A stretch of 45,492 nucleotides of DNA from an uncultured Prevotella sp. (GTDB lineage Bacteria; Bacteroidota; Bacteroidia; Bacteroidales; Bacteroidaceae): positions 1 to 45,492 of the forward strand of contig USDT01000022.1 of the NCBI GenBank assembly GCA_900553465.1. The letters run 5' to 3'. The notes below the pieces were generated by a model, which had not been told where the DNA came from, ran no database searches, and saw only the letters and a list, made by a program, of their open reading frames with translations. Below, one piece after another: positions 18,357 through 27,197 of this stretch (the stretch's first letter is position 1; each line of letters starts with the position of its first letter). The position numbers were made by a program, and so were the translations under genes.

Positions 18357-19017
18357 TACAGGTACGGGTCGTGGCTGCCTTCTTCCGAGGCTACGATTCC
18401 AAGATGCGTCTGCAGAGTTTTCGTCTCCGGTTGTTTTTCAGCGTGTTTATTTGTTCTTCCTATAAGAATATGCATATCGCACGGACGGCAACTCCTCGAG
18501 AGACCGTTAATTGCAGACGGATGGCCTACAACACGCATATACGCAGATTATGAAGTAATAATGAAAATATCTGATATTCAGTCTGATATGGTTGTTGTGC
18601 CGTTTCCGCGCGATGTGTTCCCTTTTCGCATTGCGCCGTAAGGCCTGTTTCGCATCGTAAAACAGTCTTTTTCGCCCGCCGATATATCCTTTATTGCACG
18701 ATGAAATGGACTGTTTCGTGGCGCGATTAAGCCTTTTCTGTATCGTGGAAGTATGCCTGTCGTCTTCTCGCAGCGTTTTTCCTTTGTTTTCTTATTGCCT
18801 GTATTGGCTTTCTGCTCTGTTTATGATGTACTGCCATTATTGTTTTCAGATTTCGTTTGTCAGAATATTTTACTTGCTACTTTGCATGTTTATGCATTTT
18901 TATTGGTATGTAGCAAGTTTCTGTCTGGTTCATTCTGTGGCGGCAGGAAAAACGTCAGTTCGACGCTATAATGATAAAAATGTGACGCATGATGAATATT
19001 TTGTGCCCGAAAATGGC
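18357..19017. repeat. Long intergenic stretch with repeat-like remnants
   Basis: About 660 bases without a credible gene. Positions 18600-18760 contain short units resembling the central part of the dispersed repeat (CATCGTAAAACAGTC, ACGATGAAATGGACTG, GCGCGATTAAGCC), but no matching hairpin or end block. The remainder, to 19017, shows nothing recognisable apart from a T-rich region at 18770-18930. Confidence 0.35.
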
Positions 19018-19025
19018 TATATTTG
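19018..19025 (+). promoter_or_regulatory. Promoter -7 box of the phosphatase gene
   Basis: TATATTTG matches TAnnTTTG. The nearest TTTG (19000-19003) is only 14 bases away, so the -33 element is unconvincing. The leader to the start at 19160 is about 125 nucleotides. Confidence 0.4.
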
Positions 19026-19159
19026 CATTCGGTCTTCGTCTGACTCCGAATGACCTTCTTTTGTTTTACTTTATACGATATACCGTGAAAACCGCGGCAT
19101 GAATGTGTCGTGGCAGGAGAATACAACTATTATTCATAACACTAAAAACCTACCAGAAA

Positions 19160-22012
19160 ATGAACAGATCAATCATTGTGTCAGCATGTATGCTGATGTT
19201 TGCCTCACATTCTGCTGTTGCGCAGAAAACGGTTTCCGGATTCTCAGAAGTCAGGATTACCGATGGCGACAGCAAACTTATTGACGGCCAGGAACGCACA
19301 GAGCCCGACATCTATTATATCCCGAAAGATGACGGTACCTATCACGCTGTACGTCTGACTGTAGCACCTGACGGACGGTCGGACATGACCGTGCCGTATA
19401 TCTACATGAATACCTCGCGTTCGGTGTGCGTGAGTTGGAAAAGTTCGGCCGACGGTGCTGGCTCGGTGGTGAGATACGGTCGCGATGAAGGCAGTCTGAC
19501 CTCGTCGGTGGAAGCCGGATCCAATCGTATAGCCGGAACATACTACTGGAATTCGGCTGTTATAGACAATCTTGAACCAGATGCTGTGTATTACTATCGC
19601 GTAGAGAGTAAGGCCGGAACGAGTGCCATTTACCGCTTCCGTACTATGCCGTCACCTGGCTCAAAAAAGAAAATACGTGTGCTGATGATAGGCGATCACC
19701 AGCGCAACGAGCGCTCGGATTACGAGTGGATGATCAACGCAGCGCGTCGGACTGTAGCTGAGAAATATGGTGACGCGCCGTTTGAGGACAACATCAGTTT
19801 TATAATGAACGTAGGTGACCAGGTGGACGGCGGCTTGAGCGAACTGTATGAGACTGTGCATCTGTTCAAGTCGAGGTCGGTATCGCCTTCACTTCCCACA
19901 ATGACTGTAGTAGGTAACCACGAATATCGCGAAGATCCGGACCTGCGTTTGTATAAAGGCCATTACCGTTACGACACGCTTTCCTACGCAGGCATCAGCA
20001 GTGGCACGGCCTCATACTATGCTTATCTGGCAGGCCGCACACTCTTTGTGGCGCTCGACTCCGACGACCCTTCAGCCGCTCAGAAGATGTGGGTGCGCAA
20101 GGTCATCGCGGCTGCTGCGGCCGATGAAAATGTCGATTTCATCGTGAGTGTACAGCATCGTCCGCTTTATGCCGAACAGTATTCAGGTGACGTATCGCCG
20201 TGGATGCTCAATGAGATAATGCCAATTCTGTCGTCCACGCCCAAGCATGTGCTAAACTATTCCGGTCATCATCATCTCTATGCCCGCGGACAGATGACCG
20301 ATACGCCTGTCTATCATATCATAAGTGGTGGCGGAGTAGGCACTTCGGCCGAAGGTTACGAACAGCTTTGGGGCAAGACTCCCGACAATTTCAATCATGA
20401 GGAGGTGCAGAAGACAATCGACCACTGGACTTATCAGATCGCAGAATTCGACCCTGTAGAGCTCACTATGACTGTAGAGACATATTCAATAGGCAACTCA
20501 CGTCTGGCTCTCGACAATGTGCTGGTTGACCGTTTTGTGCGTCGTCTTGGCGACAGCAGTGCTCCTGCAGTGCCTGTCGTGAAGGCTGTGCAGGGTGATG
20601 TTACCTTGCCTTATGTCTTTACTCAGGAAGCTAAGGATGACGATGTGGCTGCTGTGGAGTATCAGATTTCAAAAAACAGTGACTTCACCGATATTGTGCT
20701 CGACCGTCTTACCACCTTTGAGGACTTCTACGGAGTGGATGACAAGTACATGCCGCTTGATATAAACGCCGGCAAGGACATCACGCGTCTGTCGTTAGAA
20801 AATGGTTCTCTGCCTGACGGCACATATTATATACGTACCCGCAACCGTAATGACAACTTGCAGTGGTCGGACTATTCCACTCCGGTCAATTTCACTGTAG
20901 CCGGTTCTACCGCACAGGCCGCTTTGTCACTCGACGGCCGTTTCTTCCGCACCGGCAGTGAGGTTGCGTTCAAATACGATGGTGCTCCGGTTGGAACAGA
21001 TGCCTGGGTGGGTGTATATGTTTATGGTAAGACTCCCGGAACGGCCGACCTTTCATACCATTTTGCTTATACCGACGGCGTGTCGGGCACGTGGCGCTGT
21101 CGTATCGACGATCCCGGAGCTTATTTCGCAGTGCTCTTCAAGGATGGCGGATATACGGAGATAACCGACCGTGTGGAGTTTGTGGTGAGCGATAACTGCG
21201 ACGACCAGACACTGCCTACCATCAGTACGGATAAGAAAGTGTACGCTGAAGGCGATCCGGTTGTGGTGAGCTATGACAATGCGCCGTGCATCGACCGCGA
21301 CTGGATCGGACTTTATGAACGCTCAGCGGTACCCGTCAGCTCAAGATGTCCCACTTATGCCTATGTTGGAAACACTCCGCAGGGCAGCCTTACGCTCAAT
21401 GTGGCAGGTACAATCAATTTTGAATCGCCTCTCAAAGCCGGTGTTTACTTTGCCGGATATTTCAACGCTGACGGCTATCATGAGTCGTGCGGACGTGCAT
21501 CCTTTGTCATCGGCCGTCCTGTGATACTCGAGGCCGGTCGCTCCGAATATGCTTCCACTGAGAATGTGGAGGCCTTCTACGAGGGTCTGCCGTGCTTCGG
21601 CGATGAGCAGGTGGCTGTTTATGGCAGCGACGGACTTTACGGATGCTTCCCCATGAGCGGTGTTGGTGGCAAGGTGGATATAGGCCGTCTGCCTGCCGGA
21701 CGTTATGAACTGTGTGTTGTTACTGATGGCATGACCGAGATTTCCGAACGTACATCTGTCACAGTAACCGCATCGACAGCCATCAGCGATGTTTCTTCTG
21801 CCCGTGCGGAAGTGACTCTTGTGGGAGACAATCTGCATATTGTGTTTTCTGAAGGAGTGCACAGCGTAGAACTGTACGGCTCCAATGGCACTCTGCTTGC
21901 ATCCCATCGTGCTGACGGTTCGGAGAATGTTGTCCTGCCTTTTTGCGGATACACTGGTGTGTGTATCGTAAATGTGAACGGCCGTGTGGCCGGCAAGCTG
22001 ATGTCAAAATAA
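19160..22012 (+). CDS. Secreted purple-acid-phosphatase-like metallophosphoesterase with tandem C-terminal modules
   Basis: The start at 19160 (MNRSIIVSACMLMFASHSAVA) gives a clean signal peptide and 950 residues; the longer frame from 19103 adds a non-signal-like lead. A purple acid phosphatase-type FN3 domain lies near 70-160 (VCVSWKSS, YYYRVES). The metallophosphatase core (about 170-400) carries GDHQ near 178, GDQVDGG near 218, VVGNHEY near 251, QHRPLY near 332 and SGHHHLYARG near 368. These supply the expected metal ligands. An Ig/FN3-like domain follows (about 455-585). Three similar modules of about 90-100 residues begin near 588, 684 and 787, with shared DxWVGVY/DWIGLY and PGxYFA blocks. 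The last ~75 residues resemble a sorting tail. It is an extracytoplasmic phosphoester hydrolase; the substrate is not predictable. Confidence 0.85.
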   Translation: MNRSIIVSACMLMFASHSAVAQKTVSGFSEVRITDGDSKLIDGQERTEPDIYYIPKDDGTYHAVRLTVAPDGRSDMTVPYIYMNTSRSVCVSWKSSADGAGSVVRYGRDEGSLTSSVEAGSNRIAGTYYWNSAVIDNLEPDAVYYYRVESKAGTSAIYRFRTMPSPGSKKKIRVLMIGDHQRNERSDYEWMINAARRTVAEKYGDAPFEDNISFIMNVGDQVDGGLSELYETVHLFKSRSVSPSLPTMTVVGNHEYREDPDLRLYKGHYRYDTLSYAGISSGTASYYAYLAGRTLFVALDSDDPSAAQKMWVRKVIAAAAADENVDFIVSVQHRPLYAEQYSGDVSPWMLNEIMPILSSTPKHVLNYSGHHHLYARGQMTDTPVYHIISGGGVGTSAEGYEQLWGKTPDNFNHEEVQKTIDHWTYQIAEFDPVELTMTVETYSIGNSRLALDNVLVDRFVRRLGDSSAPAVPVVKAVQGDVTLPYVFTQEAKDDDVAAVEYQISKNSDFTDIVLDRLTTFEDFYGVDDKYMPLDINAGKDITRLSLENGSLPDGTYYIRTRNRNDNLQWSDYSTPVNFTVAGSTAQAALSLDGRFFRTGSEVAFKYDGAPVGTDAWVGVYVYGKTPGTADLSYHFAYTDGVSGTWRCRIDDPGAYFAVLFKDGGYTEITDRVEFVVSDNCDDQTLPTISTDKKVYAEGDPVVVSYDNAPCIDRDWIGLYERSAVPVSSRCPTYAYVGNTPQGSLTLNVAGTINFESPLKAGVYFAGYFNADGYHESCGRASFVIGRPVILEAGRSEYASTENVEAFYEGLPCFGDEQVAVYGSDGLYGCFPMSGVGGKVDIGRLPAGRYELCVVTDGMTEISERTSVTVTASTAISDVSSARAEVTLVGDNLHIVFSEGVHSVELYGSNGTLLASHRADGSENVVLPFCGYTGVCIVNVNGRVAGKLMSK

Positions 22013-22044
22013 GGGGAATATGACACAACGGATATTTTAACATA

Positions 22045-22076
22045 GCGTCACCGACTTCTGCCGGTGACGTTTTTTG
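22045..22076 (+). terminator. Intrinsic terminator after the phosphatase gene
   Basis: CGTCACCG (22046-22053) pairs with CGGTGACG (22062-22069) around an 8-base loop and is followed by seven T residues. Confidence 0.85.
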
Positions 22077-22085
22077 TTATGTTGT

Positions 22086-22117
22086 GTTGCGTAATATGCC
22101 AAAAACATTTATTTTTG
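22086..22117 (+). promoter_or_regulatory. Promoter of the GH92 mannosidase gene
   Basis: GTTG (22086-22089), 20 bases, then TATTTTTG (22110-22117). The -7 box is an exact match and the -33 box matches three of four bases. The leader is about 35-40 nucleotides. Confidence 0.6.
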
Positions 22118-22159
22118 TAAGTGTTTATAAAAAGGAAGCTTTAACAAATACCGGATATA

Positions 22160-24448
22160 ATGAAATCTTTAAGACATTTTGCAGCCGCCCTGGCCTTAGT
22201 GGCAGCGGGCGCAGCATGTATGCCTGCCACGGCCGGCGATCTGATAACTTATGTTGATACGAGCATCGGAACCGGTGCCAACAATGGTGACTTTTCCCAC
22301 GGCCGCGAACCTTTGGGACAGTGTATGCCGGCGGTGCTTGTACCATATGGTATGAACTTCTGGACGGCGCAGACAGAAAGTTCGGAAGGTCACGGCGTGA
22401 GTCCTTACTATTACAACAAGACGCGCATGCACGGATTCCGCAATTCCCACTACATAAGCGGCGGCAGCACGCAGGACTACGGCACAGTGTCCATAATGCC
22501 TCTGCTTGACACTCTGAAGTGCATGCCTGAGGACAGAGCGTCGGAGTTCAGCCATCTCGACGAGGTGTTGCGTCCCGACTACTACTCTGTAGAGCTCTTC
22601 GGCGGCAACATCAAGGCCGAGATGACGGGCACATCGCGCACCGGCATATTCCGTTTCACCTACCGCAAGGCCGGTACTGCCTATCTCGTCATTACTCCCA
22701 ACAGCGACGAAGGACAGGGACAGGTAAACATAGACGCGGCGCGTGGCGAGGTGACTGGCTGCAATCCGGTTCACCGTATGTATCTGCGTACCGGCCAGCC
22801 GGCCGGCTTCAGCGGCCATTTCATGGTGCAGGTGAAGAACAAAGTCGTCGGTTGCGGTACTTACGACGGCCGTACGATATACGCGGGCCGTACCTCTGAC
22901 GGCGGACGCAAGAACATAGGAGCCTATCTGAGCTTCAAGGTGAAGGCCGGCGATGAGGTGATAGTGAAGGTGGCCTCGTCGTTCTGCGACGTAGAAGGCG
23001 CACGCAACAACATGCAGGCGGAGAATCCTTCGTGGAACTTCAACAAGGTACGCTCTGCCCTGACACGCATATGGAAAGACCATCTTGGCACTGTGAAGGC
23101 CGAAGGCGGCACCCGTCAGGAACTTGTTAAGTTCTACACCTCGCTCTATCATGCCTCGTTCAGTCCCAATGCGCTGAGCGATGCCGACGGACGTTATCCC
23201 TCGTTTGCCGGTGGAAAGACCATAGAGCGCGCCTCCGGTGTCTATTACGACAACTTCAGCCTGTGGGATACGTTCCGCGCTCTCCATCCGCTCATCACGC
23301 TGTTACAGCCCCGTCTGTCGGGCGACATGATGCAGTCGTTTGTCAACAAATACGAGCAGAGCGGCTGGCTGCCCATGTTCTCGGCGTGGAACAGCTTCAC
23401 ACAGGAGATGATAGGCGACCATGCGGCGTCGCTCATAGCGGAGGCTTACTTCAAGGGTGTGCGCAATTTTGACGTGGGTAAAGCCTATGAGGCGCTTGTG
23501 AAGATGGCGTTCGAAACGCCTGAAAAATACGAAGACTACGCCGACGGTAAGGGTCGTCGTGCGCTGGACGATTATATCAAATACGGATATATACCTCTTG
23601 AAAATCCTGTGAAAGAGGCTTATCATGGCAAGGAACAGACATCGCGCACGCTCGAATATGCCTACGACGACTATTGCGTGGCGCGTCTGGCGAAGGCGTT
23701 GGGCCACGATGACGTGGCTGAAAAACTGCTCCAGCGTTCCAAGAACTACCGCAACGTGTTCGATCCGCGCACAGGTTACGTCAACGGACGCCACGCTGAC
23801 GGACGCTTTGCCGACGGAAAGAGACCCGACCGCGGCCATTCGTTCATCACCCAGGGCACGCCCTGCCAGTACAGCTGGTATGTTCCGCACGACGTGTATG
23901 GCATGATGGAGTGTATGGGCGGACGCGAGGAGTACATCCTGAAGCTCGACTCCATGTTCTCGTGCAATCGCATGTGGCACGGCAACGAGCCCGGACACCA
24001 GATAAGTTTCATGTACAACTACGCCGGACAACCGTGGAAGACCCAGCGCGAGGTGCGCAACATAATGAACACCGAGTATCGTCTTGGAGCCAACGGACTG
24101 TCGGGTAACGACGATTCGGGGCAGATGTCGGCGTGGTATATCTTCGCCGCCATGGGCTTCTATCCCGTATGTCCGGCTGCGGGATACTACAACATATCAG
24201 GTCCGACGTTCCCCAAGCTAACCATAAAGATGGGCAACGGCCGCAAGTTCACGATTGTGGCGCGCGGCGTGTCCGACAAGAACATATACATACAGAGCGT
24301 CACTCTCAACGGCAAACCCTACGACAAGAGCTACATCAACCACGACGACATAGCCGCCGGCGGCCGCATGGAGTTTGTCATGGGCGACACACCCAACAAG
24401 GAGTGGGCAAGTTCGAAGGAGAGCTGTCCGCCGGGACTGAGCCTGTAA
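22160..24448 (+). CDS. GH92 family alpha-mannosidase, secreted
   Basis: A 762-residue glycoside hydrolase of family 92. These are calcium-dependent exo-acting alpha-mannosidases, mostly 1,2-specific, used by gut Bacteroidetes on high-mannose N-glycans and yeast mannan. A signal peptide covers about 1-25 (AAALALVAAGAACMPATAG). The N-terminal beta-sandwich starts with YVDTSIGTG near 31. Family blocks include MHGFRNSHYISGGSTQDYG, YHASFSPN, DNFSLWDTFRALHPL, EPGHQISFMYNYAGQPW and GNDDSGQMSAWYIFAAMGF near 648-667. The Cys in the signal region is not a clean lipobox, so periplasmic rather than surface location is slightly favoured. It stands alone with its own promoter. The exact linkage specificity cannot be read from sequence. 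Confidence 0.93.
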   Translation: MKSLRHFAAALALVAAGAACMPATAGDLITYVDTSIGTGANNGDFSHGREPLGQCMPAVLVPYGMNFWTAQTESSEGHGVSPYYYNKTRMHGFRNSHYISGGSTQDYGTVSIMPLLDTLKCMPEDRASEFSHLDEVLRPDYYSVELFGGNIKAEMTGTSRTGIFRFTYRKAGTAYLVITPNSDEGQGQVNIDAARGEVTGCNPVHRMYLRTGQPAGFSGHFMVQVKNKVVGCGTYDGRTIYAGRTSDGGRKNIGAYLSFKVKAGDEVIVKVASSFCDVEGARNNMQAENPSWNFNKVRSALTRIWKDHLGTVKAEGGTRQELVKFYTSLYHASFSPNALSDADGRYPSFAGGKTIERASGVYYDNFSLWDTFRALHPLITLLQPRLSGDMMQSFVNKYEQSGWLPMFSAWNSFTQEMIGDHAASLIAEAYFKGVRNFDVGKAYEALVKMAFETPEKYEDYADGKGRRALDDYIKYGYIPLENPVKEAYHGKEQTSRTLEYAYDDYCVARLAKALGHDDVAEKLLQRSKNYRNVFDPRTGYVNGRHADGRFADGKRPDRGHSFITQGTPCQYSWYVPHDVYGMMECMGGREEYILKLDSMFSCNRMWHGNEPGHQISFMYNYAGQPWKTQREVRNIMNTEYRLGANGLSGNDDSGQMSAWYIFAAMGFYPVCPAAGYYNISGPTFPKLTIKMGNGRKFTIVARGVSDKNIYIQSVTLNGKPYDKSYINHDDIAAGGRMEFVMGDTPNKEWASSKESCPPGLSL

Positions 24449-24470
24449 GACCTCTGCCTGTCGTGTGATA

Positions 24471-24499
24471 ATGGTTCCGGCAGCGACGGCCGGGACCAT
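24471..24499. terminator. Hairpin between convergent genes
   Basis: ATGGTTCCGGC (24471-24481) pairs with GCCGGGACCAT (24489-24499) with one wobble and a 7-base loop. It lies between the GH92 gene and the convergent small gene, touching the latter's stop codon. No T-run is present on either side, so termination is plausible but not assured. Confidence 0.5.
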
Positions 24500-24768
24500 C
24501 AGCGGCGGCATTTGAGCAGTGCGCAGATGAGCCACGCGGTGCATACGGCTCTCGCTGTGAGCGGAGCTTCCACCGGAAAGACGGCCGCCACGAATGCCAG
24601 TTGGGCGTTGATGAGCCGCCACATGCGTCCGTAACTCACTTCCTCCTCAAGCACATCGGAATAGTATTGGCGGAGTTTCTCAAACGGTTTGCATACTGTT
24701 TCGATCAGGTTCAACGGGCTTTTGACGTTATCGGTCTTGCTCTGCGAAAGGATGATATTCTTTTCCAT
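24499..24768 (-). CDS. Small conserved-looking membrane-associated protein
   Basis: An 89-residue protein starting MEKNIILSQSKTDNV. A polar N-terminal half contains SPLNLIETVCKPFEKLRQYY and EEEVSYGRMWRL. The C-terminal half is hydrophobic (INAQLAFVAAVFPVEA, ARAVCTAWLICALL) and ends in basic residues, suggesting one or two membrane helices. The ATG at 24768 is chosen over the longer frame because a -7-like box (TACGTTTG, minus strand, 24814-24821) lies 46 bases upstream. From memory it resembles small uncharacterised Bacteroidales proteins. No function is known. Confidence 0.65.
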   Translation of the reverse strand: MEKNIILSQSKTDNVKSPLNLIETVCKPFEKLRQYYSDVLEEEVSYGRMWRLINAQLAFVAAVFPVEAPLTARAVCTAWLICALLKCRR

Positions 24769-24813
24769 ATTGTCTGTTATGCGTTTAAAGTGTATGTTTC
24801 TTATTTGATTTTG

Positions 24814-24821
24814 CAAACGTA
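24814..24821 (-). promoter_or_regulatory. Possible -7 box for the small membrane protein
   Basis: Minus-strand TACGTTTG (CAAACGTA on +) matches TAnnTTTG. No clear TTTG lies at the -33 position. Confidence 0.35.
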
Positions 24822-24913
24822 ATGTATTATCTGGAAATAACACTTCCACTTTTTCTGCGCACAGTTAATTAAAGTTATAAACACACATAAACATCATTCA
24901 GATACGATATAAG

Positions 24914-25522
24914 ATGCTGAAACCACACTTTTACGAAGGACTCATAGAGGCCGGATGCGACGAAGCGGGGCGCGGATGCCTTGCGGGCAGCGTGTTTGCA
25001 GCCGCCGTCATACTGCCTGCCGATTACGATAACAGTGCCCTCAACGACTCAAAGAAGCTCACGGAGCACCAGCGTTATGCGCTGAGAGAGCAGATAATGG
25101 CCGACGCCGAGGCATGGGCCGTGGGGGAGGTGACTCCGGAAGAGATAGACAAGATAAACATTCTGAAGGCCAGTTTTCTTGCCATGCACCGTGCGCTCGA
25201 CCAACTCAAGGTGCGCCCGGAGGCGATAATAGTGGATGGCAACCGTTTCGTGCCTTACCACGACCTGCCTTACACCACCGTGGTGAAGGGCGACGGCAAG
25301 TATCAGGCCATTGCTGCGGCGAGCATACTGGCAAAGACCTTCCGCGACGACTACATGAAACGACTCGACAGCGAATATCCCTGCTACGGCTGGGCAGGCA
25401 ACAAGGGCTACCCGACGGCGAAGCACCGCCAGGCCATACGCGAGCACGGCGTGTCGCCATACCACCGCATGAGCTACAATCTTCTGGGCAACGAAGAGCT
25501 GTCGCTCGACTTCAAGGACTGA
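24914..25522 (+). CDS. rnhB: Ribonuclease HII
   Basis: A 202-residue RNase HII that cleaves the RNA strand of RNA-DNA hybrids and initiates removal of misincorporated ribonucleotides. CDEAGRGCLAGSV near 15-27 holds the first catalytic Asp-Glu pair (D16, E17). IIVDGNRF gives the central Asp. KGDGKYQAIAAASILAKTFRDD carries the conserved KxD and SILAK motifs. HGVSPYHRMSY near the end matches the family. Length is normal. The ATG at 24914 gives the usual short N-terminus before the first motif. No operon partner is evident. Confidence 0.95.
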   Translation: MLKPHFYEGLIEAGCDEAGRGCLAGSVFAAAVILPADYDNSALNDSKKLTEHQRYALREQIMADAEAWAVGEVTPEEIDKINILKASFLAMHRALDQLKVRPEAIIVDGNRFVPYHDLPYTTVVKGDGKYQAIAAASILAKTFRDDYMKRLDSEYPCYGWAGNKGYPTAKHRQAIREHGVSPYHRMSYNLLGNEELSLDFKD

Positions 25523-25689
25523 CCTTCCGGTCTTTCCGCCACACTCACGAGGTGTGCCACTTATGGCAGACAAATGCCGGCCGGCAAACCACTGTGCCTG
25601 ACGCATCGGGGCGGAAAGCCCATTCTGAAGCCTTACAGCCGCTTTATGCCGGCGAGGTGGAGAATGTTTCAACCTAAATCAATTATGCA

Positions 25690-26586
25690 ATGAGAATGAA
25701 CAAATACGGCCGTGAGCTCGAACTTATCATACTGCTGACAAACGAGACACCGCTCACGGCCCTGCAGATATCCGAAAGGCTGGGCATCACGCGCCGCAAT
25801 CTTTACTATTATTTCGACTATCTGAAGGACTGCGGATTCCGCATCATAAAGAAGGGAACGTACTATCAGCTGGACCGCAACTCGTCGTTCTTCCGCCGGC
25901 TTCACGAGAACATCGCCGTGACGGAGCGCGAGGCGGAGTATATCCTGAGGCTGCTGGACAGCGAGTCGAAGCAGGACCCGACGGCCGCTTCGGTGCGTGT
26001 GAAGCTGTCGCGCTCGTATGGTCTGACTGACATATCGAATCCGGAGGTGAGAAAAACGGTGAACCGCAACGTGGCGGTGCTCAAGGATGCCATAGCGGCG
26101 AAGAGGGTGGTGAAGCTGTGCAGCTACTCTTCGCCTCACAGTGCGACGGTGTCCGACAGAATAGTGGAGCCGTTCCTGCTGATGAACAACGGACTGGAGG
26201 TGCGTTGTCACGACCTCAGTTCGCACACTAACAAGACGTTCAAGGTGTCGCGCATGAAAGGAGTCGAGGTGATGGACGTGGGTTGGATGTATGAGAAAGA
26301 GCACAAACAGGTTTATACCGACGTGTTCATGTTCAGCGGCGAGGAGTGCCGGCATGTGGAGCTGAGGCTCGGACAGTTGTCGCACAATCTGCTTGTGGAG
26401 GAATATCCTGCGTCGGAAAGCCACATCACTCCCGACGGCGAGCGGTGGATCTTCGCGGCCGACGTGGTGTCGTTCCATGCTGTCGGGCGCTTCGTGCTCG
26501 GTCTTTACGACGACATCGAGATATTGGGCTGCGACGAGTTCAAGGCTTATATAAACGAGAAAATATCGCACATGCAGGCCCGTTGA
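25690..26586 (+). CDS. WYL-domain transcriptional regulator
   Basis: A 298-residue regulator. The N-terminal winged HTH (about 1-60) is of the HTH-11/DeoR type (LTALQISERLGITRRNLYYY). The WYL-type ligand-binding domain follows near 125-200 (RVVKLCSYSS, EPFLLMNNGLEVRCHDLSS, KTFKVSRMKGVEVMD), with a WCX-like C-terminal extension to 298. The W-Y-L residues themselves are only loosely kept. WYL proteins often respond to nucleic-acid ligands or stress, and several regulate phage-defence loci, but no such locus is adjacent here. A Met two codons in (25696) is an alternative start. It lies 167 bases after rnhB. Confidence 0.8.
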   Translation: MRMNKYGRELELIILLTNETPLTALQISERLGITRRNLYYYFDYLKDCGFRIIKKGTYYQLDRNSSFFRRLHENIAVTEREAEYILRLLDSESKQDPTAASVRVKLSRSYGLTDISNPEVRKTVNRNVAVLKDAIAAKRVVKLCSYSSPHSATVSDRIVEPFLLMNNGLEVRCHDLSSHTNKTFKVSRMKGVEVMDVGWMYEKEHKQVYTDVFMFSGEECRHVELRLGQLSHNLLVEEYPASESHITPDGERWIFAADVVSFHAVGRFVLGLYDDIEILGCDEFKAYINEKISHMQAR

Positions 26587-26627
26587 CTCTCATCGGTTGA
26601 ATAACGGAAGTTGCCTTTTTTTGAGAT

Positions 26628-27112
26628 AAAACCGATATGTGCAACTTTCAGATTGTAAGCGGATTTCGAGTTTTTGGGGTTCAGTTTTCTGTTCTACCCC
26701 GAAAAATAAGCAAGAATTTGCGGGCAGACTCTCTGTCGTGCGCAAATATGCGAAATATGAGAGGATGATGCAAACTGTTGAATAGCAGAGACTTATGTCT
26801 GATGTGCATTTCTTCGCTCTGCGATAAGCACCGTTTCAGCATGCGATTAAGCCCATATCAGGGGCTGAAATGAACCAAAGCGCACCATAAAATGGACTGA
26901 ATCAGACCATGAAACGGGCATTATCGGAAAGAAAAACGAATTATTCCTGACTACGCTATAGGGTATGTCAAAAGACAGTTCGGACTGAAAGAACCTTTAT
27001 TACATCGGATTTAACATTCCTTTACACCTCTTTTGCGATTTTATTTTGTCAAAATAAAGTCAAGAAAAATCGTAAGTCAGGCCTTCGGGTTTTCTTTAAA
27101 ACACTGATGTTC
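26628..27112 (+). repeat. Dispersed non-coding repeat, copy B (full length)
   Basis: About 485 bases homologous along their length to 37568-38050. Blocks in order: GATATG-GCAACTTTCAG start (26634-26650), GTTCTACCCCGAAAAATAA (26691-26709), hairpin ATTTGCG/CGCAAAT (26716-26722 with 26741-26747), TTTCAGC/GCTGAAA inverted repeat (26834-26840 with 26864-26870), CCATGAAACGGGCATTATCG (26908-26927), TTTTGTC-A-rich end (about 27044-27071) and a tail TTTTCTTT-AAAAC-CTGAT (to 27112). No coding capacity. Confidence 0.85.
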
Positions 27113-27116
27113 GGTT

Positions 27117-27138
27117 GGGAAAATTCAGGAATTTTCCC
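27117..27138. other. Hairpin just right of repeat copy B
   Basis: GGGAAAATT (27117-27125) and AATTTTCCC (27130-27138) form a perfect 9-bp stem with a 4-base loop. There is no T-run. It could be a weak terminator for the upstream regulator gene or part of the repeat's flank. Confidence 0.4.
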
Positions 27139-27197
27139 GCTGTTTCATGCCGTTTTATGAATAAATCTGAATCCAGGTTCTATTTTCTTACATCACG

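Noticed and set aside
18694..19053. 119-codon frame with hydrophobic sequence
   Set aside because: Starts inside repeat-like intergenic DNA, is Phe/Cys/Tyr-rich from a T-rich stretch, and overlaps the promoter of the phosphatase gene.
19103..19159. Longer start for the phosphatase gene
   Set aside because: The extra 19 residues are basic and would bury the clear signal peptide that begins at 19160.
25690..26586. WYL regulator as a marker of a phage-defence locus
   Set aside because: Some WYL proteins control defence genes, but the neighbours are rnhB and a non-coding repeat; no defence-type protein is present.
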